64,000 bases of DNA from Lycocorax pyrrhopterus obiensis. Its lineage: Eukaryota; Chordata; Aves; Passeriformes; Paradisaeidae. The position numbers and the translations under genes were made by a program. Under the pieces are notes generated by a model. That model was given only the letters and a program-made list of their open reading frames with translations, had not been told where the DNA came from and ran no database searches. Positions within the stretch are counted from its first letter, which is position 1; each line of letters begins with the position of its first letter. The stretch spans positions 2,935,199 through 2,999,198 of the forward strand of contig JACSVZ010000007.1 of assembly GCA_014706295.1 (NCBI GenBank), read 5' to 3'. Positions 13,036 to 25,835 of this stretch are shown piece by piece.

Positions 13036-16000
13036 TTTCAAAAGTATTCCCCCAGTGCTGGCAGATGTCACTGTGCACACTGAATCTGTGGCTCTGGATG
13101 TGGCTTGCATTAGGAGACTTTCAAAAAACAACATGCTCTCTGAAAAATTACTTCTTTCACTGTAAAATACAGTGGAGCAGATGTTTCTTTTTGACCATTT
13201 TCTGGCTAAACTGCCCTCCAAAAACAGAAATATAATTGTTTATTGGTCTACATGACATTTTAATTGAGAGGTTTTACTAGCCACCATAAGGGATGCACCA
13301 AATTCTGAGCTAAATTCTGGAAAGAACTACAGTAATGCCTATTTTGAGTGGACAATGAATATACGAGGGAAAAAAAAAGAGGGAAGTAGGTATGTATCTA
13401 TAAGACATGGCATGGTCTTTCAGAAGGCAGCAGAGAAACAGATTCCTCCAGTATTTTTCTATATTTAAAAACCAAAGACCAAAAAACCCGACCTACAACA
13501 GGATTTTTCCGAAGAGAAGTGACTTATCTCCCTATAGTGATACTGAAAGTAAGAACTGGCATCAGTTAAATTAGACATTATATATATGTGATATAGATAC
13601 TTCAGTTGTGATAATGTATGCTGAGGCTAAGAAGGTTTTCCTGAAAAGTCAGCCAAGAAACAAAGCACAGTTAAGAATACAGATAGTGTTTTACTAGGGA
13701 AATATTTAAAATAGTGTGAATCTTTAGTGCTTAGTGTAGCATCCTTAAATGAAATGTTTGTTCAACTGGAAATGAAACATTTGTGTAAAGGTTTTAATAG
13801 AAGACACTGTGTGTTTTCAGTTGAAGTCAGTTGAGGTCTGAGAACCTAACTTACACAGTATTTTGAAGTGTTCAGTGCAAGAAATCTTGGATTTGGTTTT
13901 TCAAGTGCATGAATTTTCAAGATGAAGTCCAGGTCTTCAAGTCAAGCAGTTGGAAAATAAAAAGTGCACAACTGGCAGATATTATTTTCCAGTTGGTTTT
14001 CTAGCCAGATGTAGCTCAGCTCCCCTTCCAGTCTTGTCCTGCCCCTCCTGCATGTGTCAGTCAGTGTGGCACTATCCACCAAAGTAGTATTACAGTATTC
14101 AGCAATATTAAACACTGCCATTCATCCCCTGTTCGACACTGGTTTCTCTGTGTGCCCTGGTGTGGAAACTGACAGCTGGTCAGAAAGCTTCACAGACATT
14201 GATTTAAGCACAATTACTCTTTACCCTTGAGAATTCAGCTTGTACCTGTGAGAACTTTATCATCAACAGAAGCAAGAAACCCAAAACATGAGAAGAGAAC
14301 ATGCAGCTGTCCGTGGGATGTTGTTTTAAGCTTAGATTTGTTTTCTTATGGGTGGTGGTTGCAACCTACCAATAAGTTTTAAGAGGTGTTAATGTAGAAG
14401 CCTATGAGGACACAGCACGAGTGCCAAGAGACTATATAAATGGAAACTTTGTAGAATAAAATGTCTTTTCTGTCCTTTTACCTTCTGATGGAGTTGGTGT
14501 GCATTCTTCGCGAGTGTCACATCCATCTCAACAGCGACACCCTGATAGCAACTGCTCCCCTGATGAGCACCCACCATGAGCCATCCAGAGTTGTTGAATT
14601 GTGCTGGTTGGTTCCTGGGCTTTTCTCTACTTGTCAAAATGAGCTCAACAAGAACCTGGGCCTTGGTATCCATCAGCCCTTTTGCTCACAGAAAGCAGCA
14701 TCATGTTATGAGGGACAACCACAGCACATAATTCTTTTCACTATTTGCTCGAACTTCATTTCTGAATTGTATCAGTCCTTGGCCTGTGGTGATTTACTGG
14801 AAGGATATTCAAGAATTCTTTTTTTTTGATGGCTCATTTCCCTCCAGTTTATATCTATTTGCTGTATGTCTGTGCACATATATAGTCATTTAGCTTAAAT
14901 CGTTCTCATATGTTCCTATGAGCTCATAGAGTATTTATAGAAAGTAACTATATTGCTTCTCAGGCTTCATTTTAGTAGCCTTAATGCAGTGTCTTCCAGT
15001 CTGTGTCATAAGACATATATTTATGATTTTTTTTTAAATTTGAAATTATCTTGCTCTAACAGGAAATTTCTGCTAACACACTGCAAAGTACAGTCCGACT
15101 AATACAATTACACTAATTTATTTATGTCCAAAATATCTTGGTTGAAATAAAATGGGCTCCACTCAGATTCTACCACAGCTGTATTAGAGTGGTTTAGTTA
15201 TCCTGTGATCAATTAATATCCAAAGCTTTTTCTCTTCTTCTGCCTCTAGTTTGCTGAGTTCCAAGCTCAAGACAGAAATTCTTGCTCTCAGCTCCAGAGC
15301 ACATGTTTTTGCCAAATTTTACCCTGTTTCTATTTGCAATTTATAAATTCTTCTTTATCCTCCTTATATTAATTATGTCTTCTTGTTTTAGGGCACCATC
15401 ATATTTACTTAATCTCCTCTAGCTCTTTGTGGCAAAATCACTAATGAAAATGTTAAATTATGTTAGTTCCAAGAACAGTTCTGGAAGAACTCAATAAATT
15501 ATCTTGTTCAAGATGGATATTTGTATTTTATTACAATAGAAGCACTTGTGGACCTGATATTGCATCTTAGCAACACTTAAGTATTTCTGGAAGGAGAGAC
15601 TTATCTTGGATTATATAATGCTTGCTGATTGCTTTAGAGGTAAGATTTTGCCTCTACAATCATTAATAAGTATTTTCTTATAATAAAAAAAATTAAAATC
15701 ACAATGTGGGGGTTTTGAGCAATTTGAGACAGCATGACTATGTTGGAGTCATAAAGCAAGAGTGACATTAGTCATTAACAAAAATGTCATTTATAGTGGA
15801 AATCTGCCATCCTTGTAAGTTAGTTTAGATCCCGCATTTTTCCAGTTCTGTTTAGTGCATGCAAGGGGTTTCTCACGATCATTAAAAATTCACTCTTTTG
15901 ATAATTTAATTGGGTTTCAATTTCAGCATTTAGGTCAGTTGAAATTTCTAACTTAGCTTAAAATATAAGGAGATGGAATTAATGAGAATTTCATCTGCTT

Positions 16001-16560
16001 TCTGGACAATGAAAGTGTGTTCTTCTTCCTCTTTTCATTGTGAACAAAAATGCAAAGTAAAAGGACACAGTTTTAACACGTCTTTCTTCACACAGTTTTA
16101 AGTTAGTTGTCACCTAACTTGTTAGGTGTCACAGAAATAGATTTTGGAAAAACTGAACTGCATCCTCTTAAAAGAGAAGGGGAGTGGATGATGCACATCA
16201 GTGATGTATATTTTGTCTTTATAGGCAATTAATAAATCACAAGAAAACAAGGGGTTCTTTAGTTTATATCAGAAAATCATCAATGTACTTTAAAGTATTA
16301 AAGACGTCAGTCTAGCTAAGTGGGTCAATAAAGACCTAGCTCAGAACTGAATTATTATATCTACCATTGAAGATAACAGTAATATGTGAGCTACACATTT
16401 TGGCTATTTCTAAAGGATGAGCTCTCCTTAGCAATCCTTTTTGTTCCAATTCACTATTTAAATATTGGCTATTATTTTGTTTTCTGGAAGCTACTATAAC
16501 ATTTGCATGAACTGTGTCATGTAAGTTCAAAGATCTTGTCATGTGAAAGTGGAGATTTTC
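13036..16560. other. intergenic, no gene recognised
   Basis: AT-rich sequence without recognisable exons or classifiable repeats. The longest open frame (14,461-14,829, +) has no resemblance I know. A short perfect inverted repeat, cacctaac-tt-gttaggtg, lies at about 16,111-16,128. Confidence 0.5.
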
Positions 16561-16569
16561 TCAAACCCT

Positions 16570-17570
16570 TTGAATTTGATTAGTCTGCCAGTGCCTCTGG
16601 TCAGCTGACACCCTTGTGCACAACCAAGTCTGTTAGAGTCCAGTTATGGGGACCCCTCAGTAAAACGTCTGCTGGATTGGAGGGCAGTTTAGGGTCACAT
16701 GGAAACAGAAAGACCCCCTCCCACACCTTTAGTTGGTTTGTCGGTCCCTCAGGGAAGATTCAGGGACACATGCCAACAGTGTAAGAGAGACCCCCCCTCC
16801 CAGGTCTCCACAGTCAAGTATGTTATCTACTGCTGGCAACTGGTAGCCCCCTTGAAGGACTCACACGTAACAATTTATGGAACACTTTTTGTTACTATAA
16901 TAGAAAATTGTTAAGGCTAAGGTTTGAAGATTGAAGGTGATAGTATCTGGCTGAAAAAATCTGTTCAAAGCAATATACTAACAAGCTCTAATCACTAAAA
17001 AACCAGCTTGAGATAATCTATCTTTGCAAAGACTATGGTTCTTACCCCATAGACATCCCTATGGTATTATTTTTATGCTAATTTTTATGTTTAGTTGGAG
17101 CTTGAGTGACCAGTCATATATCATGTTCAGTGGGGGGTGGTCGTATTTTGGAGGTGGGTAACATCAGTATTGCATTTGAGGTAACTTTTGAGAATGGGAT
17201 GGGTGTCTGTGATGTCACCATGGCTGCTGGTTCAACAGCAAGAAATGTTTTTCCTCCTTTAGTTGACAGGTGATATGTGGCTTATCAGGTACAAGCTATC
17301 ACCTAGTATTCCCTTTTGCAAGGATTTAAACAGAGCCTGACTGTGGTGTTTCCACTTCACTCCACCCTCCATTTAGGCCCCCTTAGCATGTATTTTGTGT
17401 GGGAAGTCGGGCATGCTGACCACATCCCATCCAGGGAATAGCAACAGCAATTTCTGCCTAGAATTTTAAATATTGTTATAACTATGTCTGTGACTTTCCA
17501 CCCTGCTCCATCCTCCATTTTCCTCCCCCCTTAGCAGGTATGCTGACCACAATTTTTGTAACTTTTTTTT
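16570..17570. repeat. unclassified repeat-rich block with internal duplications
   Basis: Two degenerate direct duplications are visible. One pairs about 16,687-16,733 with 16,757-16,806; both contain a ttyaggg.cacatg core, then aacag, then an agaccccc tract. The other pairs about 17,340-17,425 with 17,484-17,552; both contain ccaccctccattt or ccatcctccatttt, then ccccttagca, then atgctgaccaca. Such imperfect duplications are common in LTR U3 regions, so this may be an old LTR or ERV leader. No reading frame supports that and the boundaries are approximate. Confidence 0.35.
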
Positions 17571-17725
17571 TCCTTTAATTTTACCCCTGGTCTTTACATT
17601 GCTTTGATGGCAACTAACAACCCTTACTGTAACATATTTCATATTGTCAAATAGTCATTACTGGCACAAAAAGATGTATTTGTAAACCACAACACCTTTG
17701 TATTACATTTTCTCTACTTGTTAGG

Positions 17726-17930
17726 TATTAGGAAGAAATTTTTTACTGTGAGGATGGTGACCCACTGGAACAAGTTGCCCAGAGAAGTTGTGGCTGCCAC
17801 ATCCCTGAAGTATTCAAGGCCAGGTTGGATGGGGCTTCAGTCTAGTGGAAGGTGTCCCTGCCCATGACAGGGCAGTTGGAACTAGATGATCTTTATGGTC
17901 CCTTCCAAACCAAACCATTCTGTGATTCTA
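17726..17930 (+). mobile_element. CR1 LINE 3' fragment
   Basis: This is the typical CR1 3' terminal segment: a ggaagaaatttttt start, a ttgcccagag core, caggttggatgggg, a gatgatctttatggtccctt stretch, and the terminal attctgtgattcta octamer-type repeat. It is 5'-truncated as usual for CR1 and carries no usable coding sequence. Confidence 0.92.
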
Positions 17931-18924
17931 AGATTTGTAGTGTTCTAAATGGTTACTAGAACAGCAATAATCAAAGAATGAAGTACAGTGTAATGGTCTT
18001 CTTGTAGAGATGTAAAAATACTTGGTAGTTGAGTGAATTGATCTGGCTGCTGTACTCATTAGTTCAAGGTGACACTTTAATTTTAACATGTTTTAAGATA
18101 ATGGACTCTTTCCTTTTAAGCTCCACTGTACGAAGAAAATTAACAAAGAAGAAGTGGCCCAATCAGAAACTGGAAATATCAGAAATTCATAAGCAGAATT
18201 TTCCCAGTATTCTAAGGAATATCACAGTAGATCTAAACAAGGGACAAGAATGTTCCATTAATTCTGAGAACTGCCTAAAAACCAGTTTACCTTTGAAGGG
18301 GGATCTATTAGTAAACTTAGACAGTTTCTTACTATGACTGAGGATTTAATAAAATCTTATCTCCTGTGAAATTCTTCAAAAGACATTTTGAGGTGTCATT
18401 CTTTGACAGCTGTATCCTGCAAAAGAAGGTGTGCAGCCAGGTAATAGAATGGATTATACACATCAGCCACCACAGCAGCCAAGGACTAGCCTCAGGGATC
18501 CAAAATTCCCTTCTGAAGGTCCCTGAGAAGCCAGGTTTCAAGCCTCCAGGAATTTATATTTTCCTCAAAGTCTAGCTTGAGTCAAATCAAACTAAATTCA
18601 ACTCTTTTTTTAGCAAAGTGGCTCTTCCAGATGCTCAGTGGAGTAGTCATTCTTAAACTTGTTGCTAGTGAGTAATGTTTGTTTGTAGTGTCTGGACCTC
18701 ACCTGGGAATAATTGCCATAGCATTGGGGAACTGCTCTTCTGGGGAGCCACAAATCCCTCTCTTGGGTTCAGTGAAAACATGAATATGAGGCACTCCAAT
18801 GAAGCATTTCAGGTCCAATTTTTTTTAGATATTTTTGTCTGATTCTGTTCCTGTGTTCACATTTGTGTTTGAATTCTGAATCTAGTATAGCATGATGTTA
18901 TTCTTTATTTGAATTCCAGTTACA
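17931..18924. other. intergenic, no gene recognised
   Basis: Sequence between two CR1 fragments. The open frame at 18,029-18,337 is Lys/Ser/Leu-rich and shows no domain I recognise. Confidence 0.5.
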
Positions 18925-19040
18925 TCATAGAATCATAGAATGGCTTGGGTTGGAAAGAACTTTTATAGGCTCATCTAGCGATGAGCAGGGACATCTTCAA
19001 CTAGGTCAGAGCCTCATCCAACCTGGCCTTGACATCCAGA
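18925..19040 (-). mobile_element. CR1 LINE 3' fragment (minus)
   Basis: It starts with the inverted CR1 end tcatagaatcatagaatgg, then gggttggaaagaac, and runs to aacctggccttgacatcc. This is the standard reverse-complement CR1 tail, truncated after about 115 bases. Confidence 0.92.
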
Positions 19041-22000
19041 AGAATCAACTATGTCCATGAGCTAAGACAGCACTAGGGACAGTGTCTGTCCCAGAAAATA
19101 AACTCCATAAGCTGAGATTCTTGTAGTATCTGAAAAATATGTATTTCATCCCATATGGTCCTCTTATACCTTGATACTTATAACCTAAATGTTTACATGA
19201 GGATGCAAGTTTCAAGAACATAACATAAGCTGCGTTCCTACAAAGACTTGTTCTATATAGTGTTAAGAAGTACCCATCAGCTCTCAAAATGGCACAAAAA
19301 ATTACATGTCACACAAAATGAAGTGACTTGTACACAGGTACAGAGAAAATCAAGGGTAGAGCCAGGAAAATGTCAAGTTAGGTAAAAGAGAGGGATTCTT
19401 GTGCTGTCTCCACTCCTTGCCCTGAGCAGGCAGAACAGGCTTTCAAATTTTTCTATCCACAAACCTCTGCAAGGTCGAGTGAAGGAGATAACCCCTCAGT
19501 AAATTAGAAGTTTGTATCAATATCAAAGGCAATAAAAACAGTAGTTTGTCCTATTTTGGTAGTCTGAGAAAAAGAATAGTGTTTCAGCACCAAAACCAGT
19601 AAGTATTGGTGGCAGTGTGCAAACACACAGAGCTATGAGAGTGCAAGTTTTTTATTCCTGAAATAGAGAAGACAATTTGAAAATGTTTGTCTGTTTGAAA
19701 ATAGGAGGGGAAATTGATGCACATGAATGTACTCTGGGGAAATATTTCACAGTAACGTAATCTAGAACTAATTTAAAAACAACACCACCAAAAAAACCCT
19801 CACCACCAAGAAAAAGTTTGTTGATAGGTCATCACAGGAGTGCAGCAGCAAACATTCCCTTCCCTATAGGCTCTCTGCTAAAGCACTCAAAGACACTGTA
19901 GGTGATTAATCATGTTCTTGTTTCAAAGAAGAATGAGGCTCAGCAACATAGTCTTTGTGCTCAGTGAACACAGCAGTGAAGGTGATACGGGTAGAAGAGA
20001 TAATACCATAATTTTCCAATTCTTTTTCACTTGCAGAATCCTAAGCGTCTCCCTGAGCAATAGGTATTTGGGCAGACTTACCCTCTAAGATAAGCACATA
20101 CATAAAGGTCGGGAATTAGGCTGCATACTTTTCTCATCATCGAGATCTTGATTTCATCTCACCACCTCTGCTTTATTTCATCTCACCACCTCTGCTTTTA
20201 TCTTCTTCACCATCGGATCACAGCAGCAGTGAATGCAAAGATGAAAATGCCATTGCAGTTCAGTCATTAATTGTATATAGTGATAAGTGTAAAAATTTGA
20301 TAAAATTCTGTCGGTTGTGGTTGTGTCTTGTGACATGAAAACTGCTCTATATCAGATCCAAGTTTTGTGTGACACTGGCAGTGCTTTCACAACCTGAAGG
20401 GCTGCCACAAAACCATTCATATACATTAAAAGCCATACCCATCTAATAGCCATTCCCATCTAAAATTCATTCCCACCTCTGAGATGAAGTTTTCTTTCTG
20501 TCTGATTTTTCATCAAGCAAAAAGCTTAACCGTGGCATGTTAGAAATACAGAATTCAGTTTGGTTTAGGCCTTGTGCTTAAACTTAATTCACTTCAGAAG
20601 AACCTGCTTATTCTGGAAAAGTGGTCCAATTTGAGAAGAGAATCAATTCCTTCTGTCTGAGGCAAATGAGAAAATCTCATGCTCTGTCTGGGAAAAAAAG
20701 ATTATGAACTTCCTCACACCTCAAATGAGATTGCATAAGCACGTGTTACACACATCTGCTAACTTTGTAATATACTATCGTAGAAAATTCAGAAATCAAA
20801 AAGGATTTTCTTATTTTGCAAAAGAAATTGGTATGTCTGTGCAGTGAACAAAACAAAAAAGAGCAAGATGGTTGCTCTTTATTTCATAATATAAATAAGT
20901 TTGTGATCAATTTAAAGCACTTGCTTGGAGTTAAACCCTCAGGTAACTGACTTTCTGAAGGGTGGGCCAGATCCATAGAGAAAGAGATCATTTACAGGCT
21001 GAAATTCTATTCCATTACTGTTGGTAAACACCAATATAAAATAATATGTGTAAATATAAATGTATTTATATTATTATATAAATTAAATATTAAATAAAAT
21101 AATTTTCCAGGTCCATTTAATACTGCCTCTTTAAATTTTAAAGAGCTGCTTCTCATGTCAGACTTTCAAAAGGAAGGAGCTAGGCTGGATCAGCAAGTTT
21201 GCTCTACAGGCATTCTGTAACTATATATGGATTTAGAAAGAAACTTAAGCCATATAAAGCTTGAAGAGTAATATTTCACAGCTAGGAATTAGCAAGAACT
21301 AATTGAGCTTCTTTCTATGAAATGATACAACCAGAAATTCAAGGCAGAATTGTTTCATTTGAGAGGAAACTGAATGTGTGCCGGGTGCCCCAGTTGCCCC
21401 TTGTCCAGGCACATTGGACTTGTCCTGCTCCCAATATTTCAGCATTCCTAGCCCTACCAAAGAGAGCCCTGCTTGGGAACAGTGCTTATTTTGCGGATCA
21501 GCTCTGCCCAGCACTGAGAACGCATTTTAAAAGTAACATTCTGAAAAAGATCAGTTGCTTTCTGCAAATGCTGAAGAATGTTTAGACATATAATTAATGT
21601 GGTCTTGCACTTACGGAAACTTGGCCTTTCTGCCTGGGATGATTTTGGCTAAGGGTGTGTTCTTGCTGCCTTTTGTTTTTAAGAAAGAAATGGGTTGTAA
21701 TTTATTGCTGAGTGAAATGGCAAGCACTATTAATATCATAGTGCTGACAAAGAAAGCCTTTTCCTAGTCTGCTGTTCTTTTTTTCTTTTTCTCTGGAAAT
21801 TCCTGATTTCTTTCCATAAACAGACGCAAACAGACTAAACATTTCCTGCAAAATAAGACAGTGAGTACAAAGTAGCACTAGCAGGGTTATCTTGCTGATC
21901 AAAAGACATATTTTATTGTATGTCTGCACTGTCAAAGCACAAAAATTTCACCGAGATGAGAAGTTTAGAGTCAGGGTGTTTGTCTGAAGCCAATTTTAAG

Positions 22001-22902
22001 CTGTGCTGCATGAAGATGAAAGGTATTCAGGTGCAAACTGATGAAGTAGAAAGTTTTTTTGACTCCATCTTCTCAGCTACACCACATAATGCCATATTTT
22101 TGTCCTCAGACTCACAGCTACAAACCTCTTTTGTGAATATGAGTTGCTGTCATGCTGACCTGACCTCCCCTGCCTAGAGAGCCAAAGCCCTGCAGGAGAT
22201 AGGGATGCTCTTTGGTGGCCTGAACAAGATCAATGAACCCCCACACACCAAAATTGCTGGAATTTGTTAAGCTTAAGAAAAAATTAAGGGTTTGGGGATT
22301 TATACATTTGAAGGCTCTCTGAGCCTTCTGATATTGGGCAGACTCACACTATCCTCAGCATACCAAACACTGCATACCAAATCCCGGGACAAAACTGAGT
22401 CTATGTCCCTGAAACAGCTGACCTTTGAAGCAAAAATACTTTGCAATCCCTGACTAGTGCAAGCTGCCACCACCAAGCCAGAGATGGGCTGGGAAAACTG
22501 AACACGAGCATTCCTCAGTGCTATGAGAAGAATGATATGACCTCAGCCTGATACTTTCTGTTCATTTGTTTCATGCTGAATGTTTACTGAAGCTCTGTCC
22601 TTTGTAGTTGATGCTTTAACATCACTATGTAGTTGTTGCCTAGAGGTCTTTTTTCTGTTGGTTAAAAAATTATATGAAAATTATGGCAAATAGCCTGGTC
22701 TTTACTCCTTCAGTTTATCCCTGCTTCCTATCCCAGCAGCACTGGAACTGTGAAACTGTCAGCATCTACCTAGAGTTGGTCAAACATAGGTATGACAGTA
22801 ACTGCAAGAAACAAAGGAAAGGAAATGCTAATGTTACCATAACCTTGTGTGTCTATAGGGAATTTTATTATGCAGCTAGAGATCTACAGCTTTATTTCCT
22901 GG
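19041..22902. other. intergenic, no gene recognised
   Basis: AT-rich sequence. It includes a 24-bp perfect tandem duplication at 20,151-20,198 and a very AT-rich stretch at about 21,035-21,110. I see no exon, RNA gene or classifiable transposon. Confidence 0.5.
20151..20198. repeat. 24-bp tandem duplication
   Basis: A 24-base unit beginning atttcatctcacc and ending ctgcttt occurs twice head to tail with no mismatch (20,151-20,174 and 20,175-20,198). It is a recent local duplication. Confidence 0.9.
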
Positions 22903-23625
22903 TGTCATGACCCACTTGATAGGAGGCATGGTGTTCATTACAAATTCTTGACAGGTTGAACAAACACACCAGTCCATGTGTCAGGGAATTTTCTGCTTTA
23001 CCGTAGAATTGTTTTAACTCTGGCAACTAGCCCACTACTTAGTCTCAAATGCCTTAGCTCACAAGCCCTTAATTTTTACAACACACTTCAACAAGATCCC
23101 AGCTCCCACAACAAACTTCTGTATAGAATAATGGGTATAATATGATAGCCACACTTTTCCAAGACAAAGCAAGACAGGAGAAAAATAAATGCAGAAGAGA
23201 GAGAAAAAGAAAGAAGATCACCAGATCTTAGAGCCTGTGTTGGTCCTGCTGCATGGGTGGTCCAGATCTGGGGTAGTGAGACAAAGAGAAAGGGAGGAAA
23301 AAGAGAGGAGGACTGATCTACTTCCTTTTATAGTTAACCTGGTGCATACCTCTCATGCAAACTAGATTTTTCATGCCATTTGGTCTACACTAGCTATTTC
23401 AAGCCCTCCAGGAACTGAATTGGGGTGGGGGGAGTTGATGCAGGTGCAATGAGCATAAGTCTCAAGGCAGAAAGAAAGCTGGATCAGCACAGTGCTGCCG
23501 CTCCTCTGGGGGACCTCTTCTCCAACCACAACTTTCCAGTTGCAATTGTCAGTCAGAATGTTTGAGAAAAAATTTTCTTACATGCTTGTGCCTGGTCTTC
23601 CACATCTGGTCACATGAGCCTGAAG
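22903..23625 (-). mobile_element. LTR-like repeat, copy 2
   Basis: This is homologous to 8,912-9,795 over most of its length and in the same orientation. It opens tgtcatgacccactt, includes tagcccactacttag and cacaagcccttaat, carries the minus-strand TATA-like core (from cttccttttatagttaac), and ends near catgcttgtgcctggtc. It is shorter than copy 1 because the tandem units are missing. No coding relic is joined to it on the minus strand. The broken ERV pol downstream is on the plus strand, so the two probably belong to different elements. Confidence 0.6.
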
Positions 23626-23949
23626 CTGTGGTACAGTAATTCAGAACATCGATTCGATGTAAGAAATGTTAGAAAGAATCATTTGAGGAAATATAATTGT
23701 TTGAACTAGTTTTAAACAAGATAAAGTAAGTAGCAGTTTCCTAAAAAAAAAAACCCTGAAGCAAGCAAACAAAACAAAACAATCAAACACAAATATACTG
23801 GAAAAAATCGAAGAAAGTCCCTTCCACACATCATGCCACTGATGCTACGAGGAGTAAGTGAGTCGTGCTGATCATGCAGCAAACTTGAATTGGAAAACCC
23901 AACTGCCCAGGGATCTTGGAATTCATCACAAACTGGCCTGAAGGTGAAA

Positions 23950-24290
23950 ATTTTGGACTGTCGTCATCAGAGGAGAAAGAAAAGGTGACAGTCGATGAGG
24001 ATGCCCCAGCGTATAATCAGCTATCAGAAAATGAAAAGTTATGCATTCTCTTCACTGCTGGTTCCTGACATATTGTAGGAATACATAAAAAATAGAAAGT
24101 TTCTATATGGAGCCGTACGCGGTGAGTGACAGAAGCTTTTGAGGGACAAGGTGGATCAAGTCAGGTTGCAGAGCTGAAAGCTTTACAGCTGGTTTTGGAT
24201 ATTGCTGAACAAGAGAAATGGCCAGTGCTTTACCTCTGCACTGCCTCATGGATGGTAGAAAACACTCTGTGGGTTGTCTCTCACACGAAA
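23950..24290 (+). pseudogene. ERV pol relic (RNase H region), inactivated
   Basis: One plus-strand frame resembles retroviral RNase H over about 90 codons and matches a pattern I remember from bird ERVs. It is dead. In-frame stops lie at 24,066, 24,093 and 24,123. The residue where the family has its first catalytic Asp is Ala (codon 24,057-24,059). The Glu of the second acidic position is kept (24,171-24,173). The Asp of the late Y-T-D-S-W-type motif is Ala (24,243-24,245). Similarity stops abruptly near 24,290, after which unrelated repeat DNA follows. The integrase and reverse transcriptase were not found next to it. The ERV class cannot be fixed from so little, and no function is expected. 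Confidence 0.65.
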
Positions 24291-25010
24291 CAGCCATCCA
24301 AAAACTTCTCCAGTGTGAGTCCATCCCACGGGCAACAGTTCTCCACAAACTGCTGCAATGTGGGTCATTCTTCCATGGGGTGCAGTCCTTCGCAGTCCTT
24401 CAAGAACAGTCTGCTCCAGCACAGGTACCCCAAGGGATCACAAGTCCTACCAGGAAACCAGAATGCTACATTGTGGTGTCCTCTCTCCACTGGTCTGCAG
24501 GTGCCTACCAGGAGCCTGCTCCAGCACAGGTTTCCCACAGGTTCACAGCCCTCTCTCAGGCATCCACCTGCTCTGGCATGGGCTCCTCCATGGGCTGCAG
24601 GTGGATCTCTGCATCTCCATGCCCTCCATAGGCTGTAGGAGGACAGCTGCCTCACCATGGTCTGCACCATGGGCTGCAGGGAAACCTCAGCTCTGGTGCC
24701 TGGAGCACCTCCTCCCCCTCCTTCCCCTTGATGTCTGCATAGTTGTTCCTGTCACATATTCTCTCTCCATTCTTCTCTGACTGCAGTTGTATCTGCAAAA
24801 TATTTTTTTTCTTACTTCTTCTTAAATGTGTTATTACGGAGGTGTTACCACCATTTCTGATGGGCTCATCCTTGGCCAGCAGCATGTCTGTCTTGGAGCT
24901 GGCCAGCTCTGTTGGACACGGAGGAATCTTTCAGCAGCTTCGCACAGAAGCCACCCCTGTAGCACCCCTGCTACCAAAACCTGGCCATGCAAACTCAATA
25001 CAGCGGGTAA
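24290..25010 (+). repeat. ERV-associated non-coding repeat
   Basis: Moderately GC-rich sequence with repeated ctgctccagc-type units spaced 50-80 bases (about 24,410, 24,515, 24,570), ctccatgggctgcag-type units (about 24,588, 24,665), and a segment around gatgggctcatccttggccagc near 24,860. I recall similar sequence next to ERV pol fragments and LTRs in passerine genomes, so I assign it to the same relic family; this is memory, not a search. Open frames in it (for example 24,358-24,780) look like by-products of the repeat. Confidence 0.45.
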
Positions 25011-25835
25011 TGCAGAGGAACAGGGAAATGCAGTGTGTACTCCAAGGGGATTTGATTTTTGGGTGAGAACAATCCATAATGTTGAGCTGTATGATACTGT
25101 TTGCTGAATGACACTGCCACTGTATGCCATAACTACCATGGACAATGAGTATGAACACCAATAGTGAGCTTCTGATGCAGCTTGCAATCAGCTGACAGCA
25201 CACCAGCCCTCCTGCCCTGGAAGACATCTAGGATGGATAGAACCCACAGTGATGGATTAAATGAACTCAACTGACATTTTGGAGGGATGGCCATTGACTA
25301 TGGAAAAGATACTCATGCTAGTACATATATATATATACACACATACATATAAGTATGTACATATATTTAGGTGGAAGATGTAGGATCTGGGCATGACATA
25401 GAATAAGGGGGGAGCATCTCTCAGGGCAGTTTCTGCTGGATGGCTGTCCTCTGTGCATGATTTGTTCAGTTCTGCAGGCAGGAGGGCTCGGGGCAGCTTT
25501 TAGGACTGCCTGGCTCTCCGTCTGGGCTGTTACTCTGCACACTGGAGCATGCAACTTGTGCCCATGAGCTGGCACTGCTTGGGGGGATCTCTGGGTTTCC
25601 TTAGGCTTTCCCCTGGAGAGGTCTCACAGCAGTGAGTGCTGTGCTGTGGAGTCACTCCCTGCCCCAGGTCAGGCCAATGGCTGTTCTATGCAGACTGCTG
25701 GAGATCTGGGGAGATTCTGGGCCACTCTCGGCACTGATGGTTGAAGTGTGCTGGACATGTACATAGGCACTACCTCGACAGCCAGCTACACCTTGGTTGT
25801 GGCTATGGGAGAAACCTGAATTCCATCCTTACAGT
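25011..25835. other. probable continuation of ERV relic, unclassified
   Basis: This sequence lies between the ERV-associated repeat and the LTR. It includes a TA/CA microsatellite at about 25,318-25,370. No reading frame is recognisable. It could be decayed ERV internal sequence or ordinary intergenic DNA. Confidence 0.3.

Noticed and set aside
12907..13221. 104-codon minus frame with Gln-rich stretch
   Set aside because: The Gln run comes from a short CTG/CAG-rich stretch next to a probable LTR.
14389..14829. 122-codon plus and 94-codon minus frames
   Set aside because: Both strands are open over the same DNA and neither resembles a known family to me.
24126..25227. Many overlapping frames on both strands
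   Set aside because: Only about 90 codons around 24,020-24,290 resemble pol; the rest are chance frames in ERV-associated repeat.
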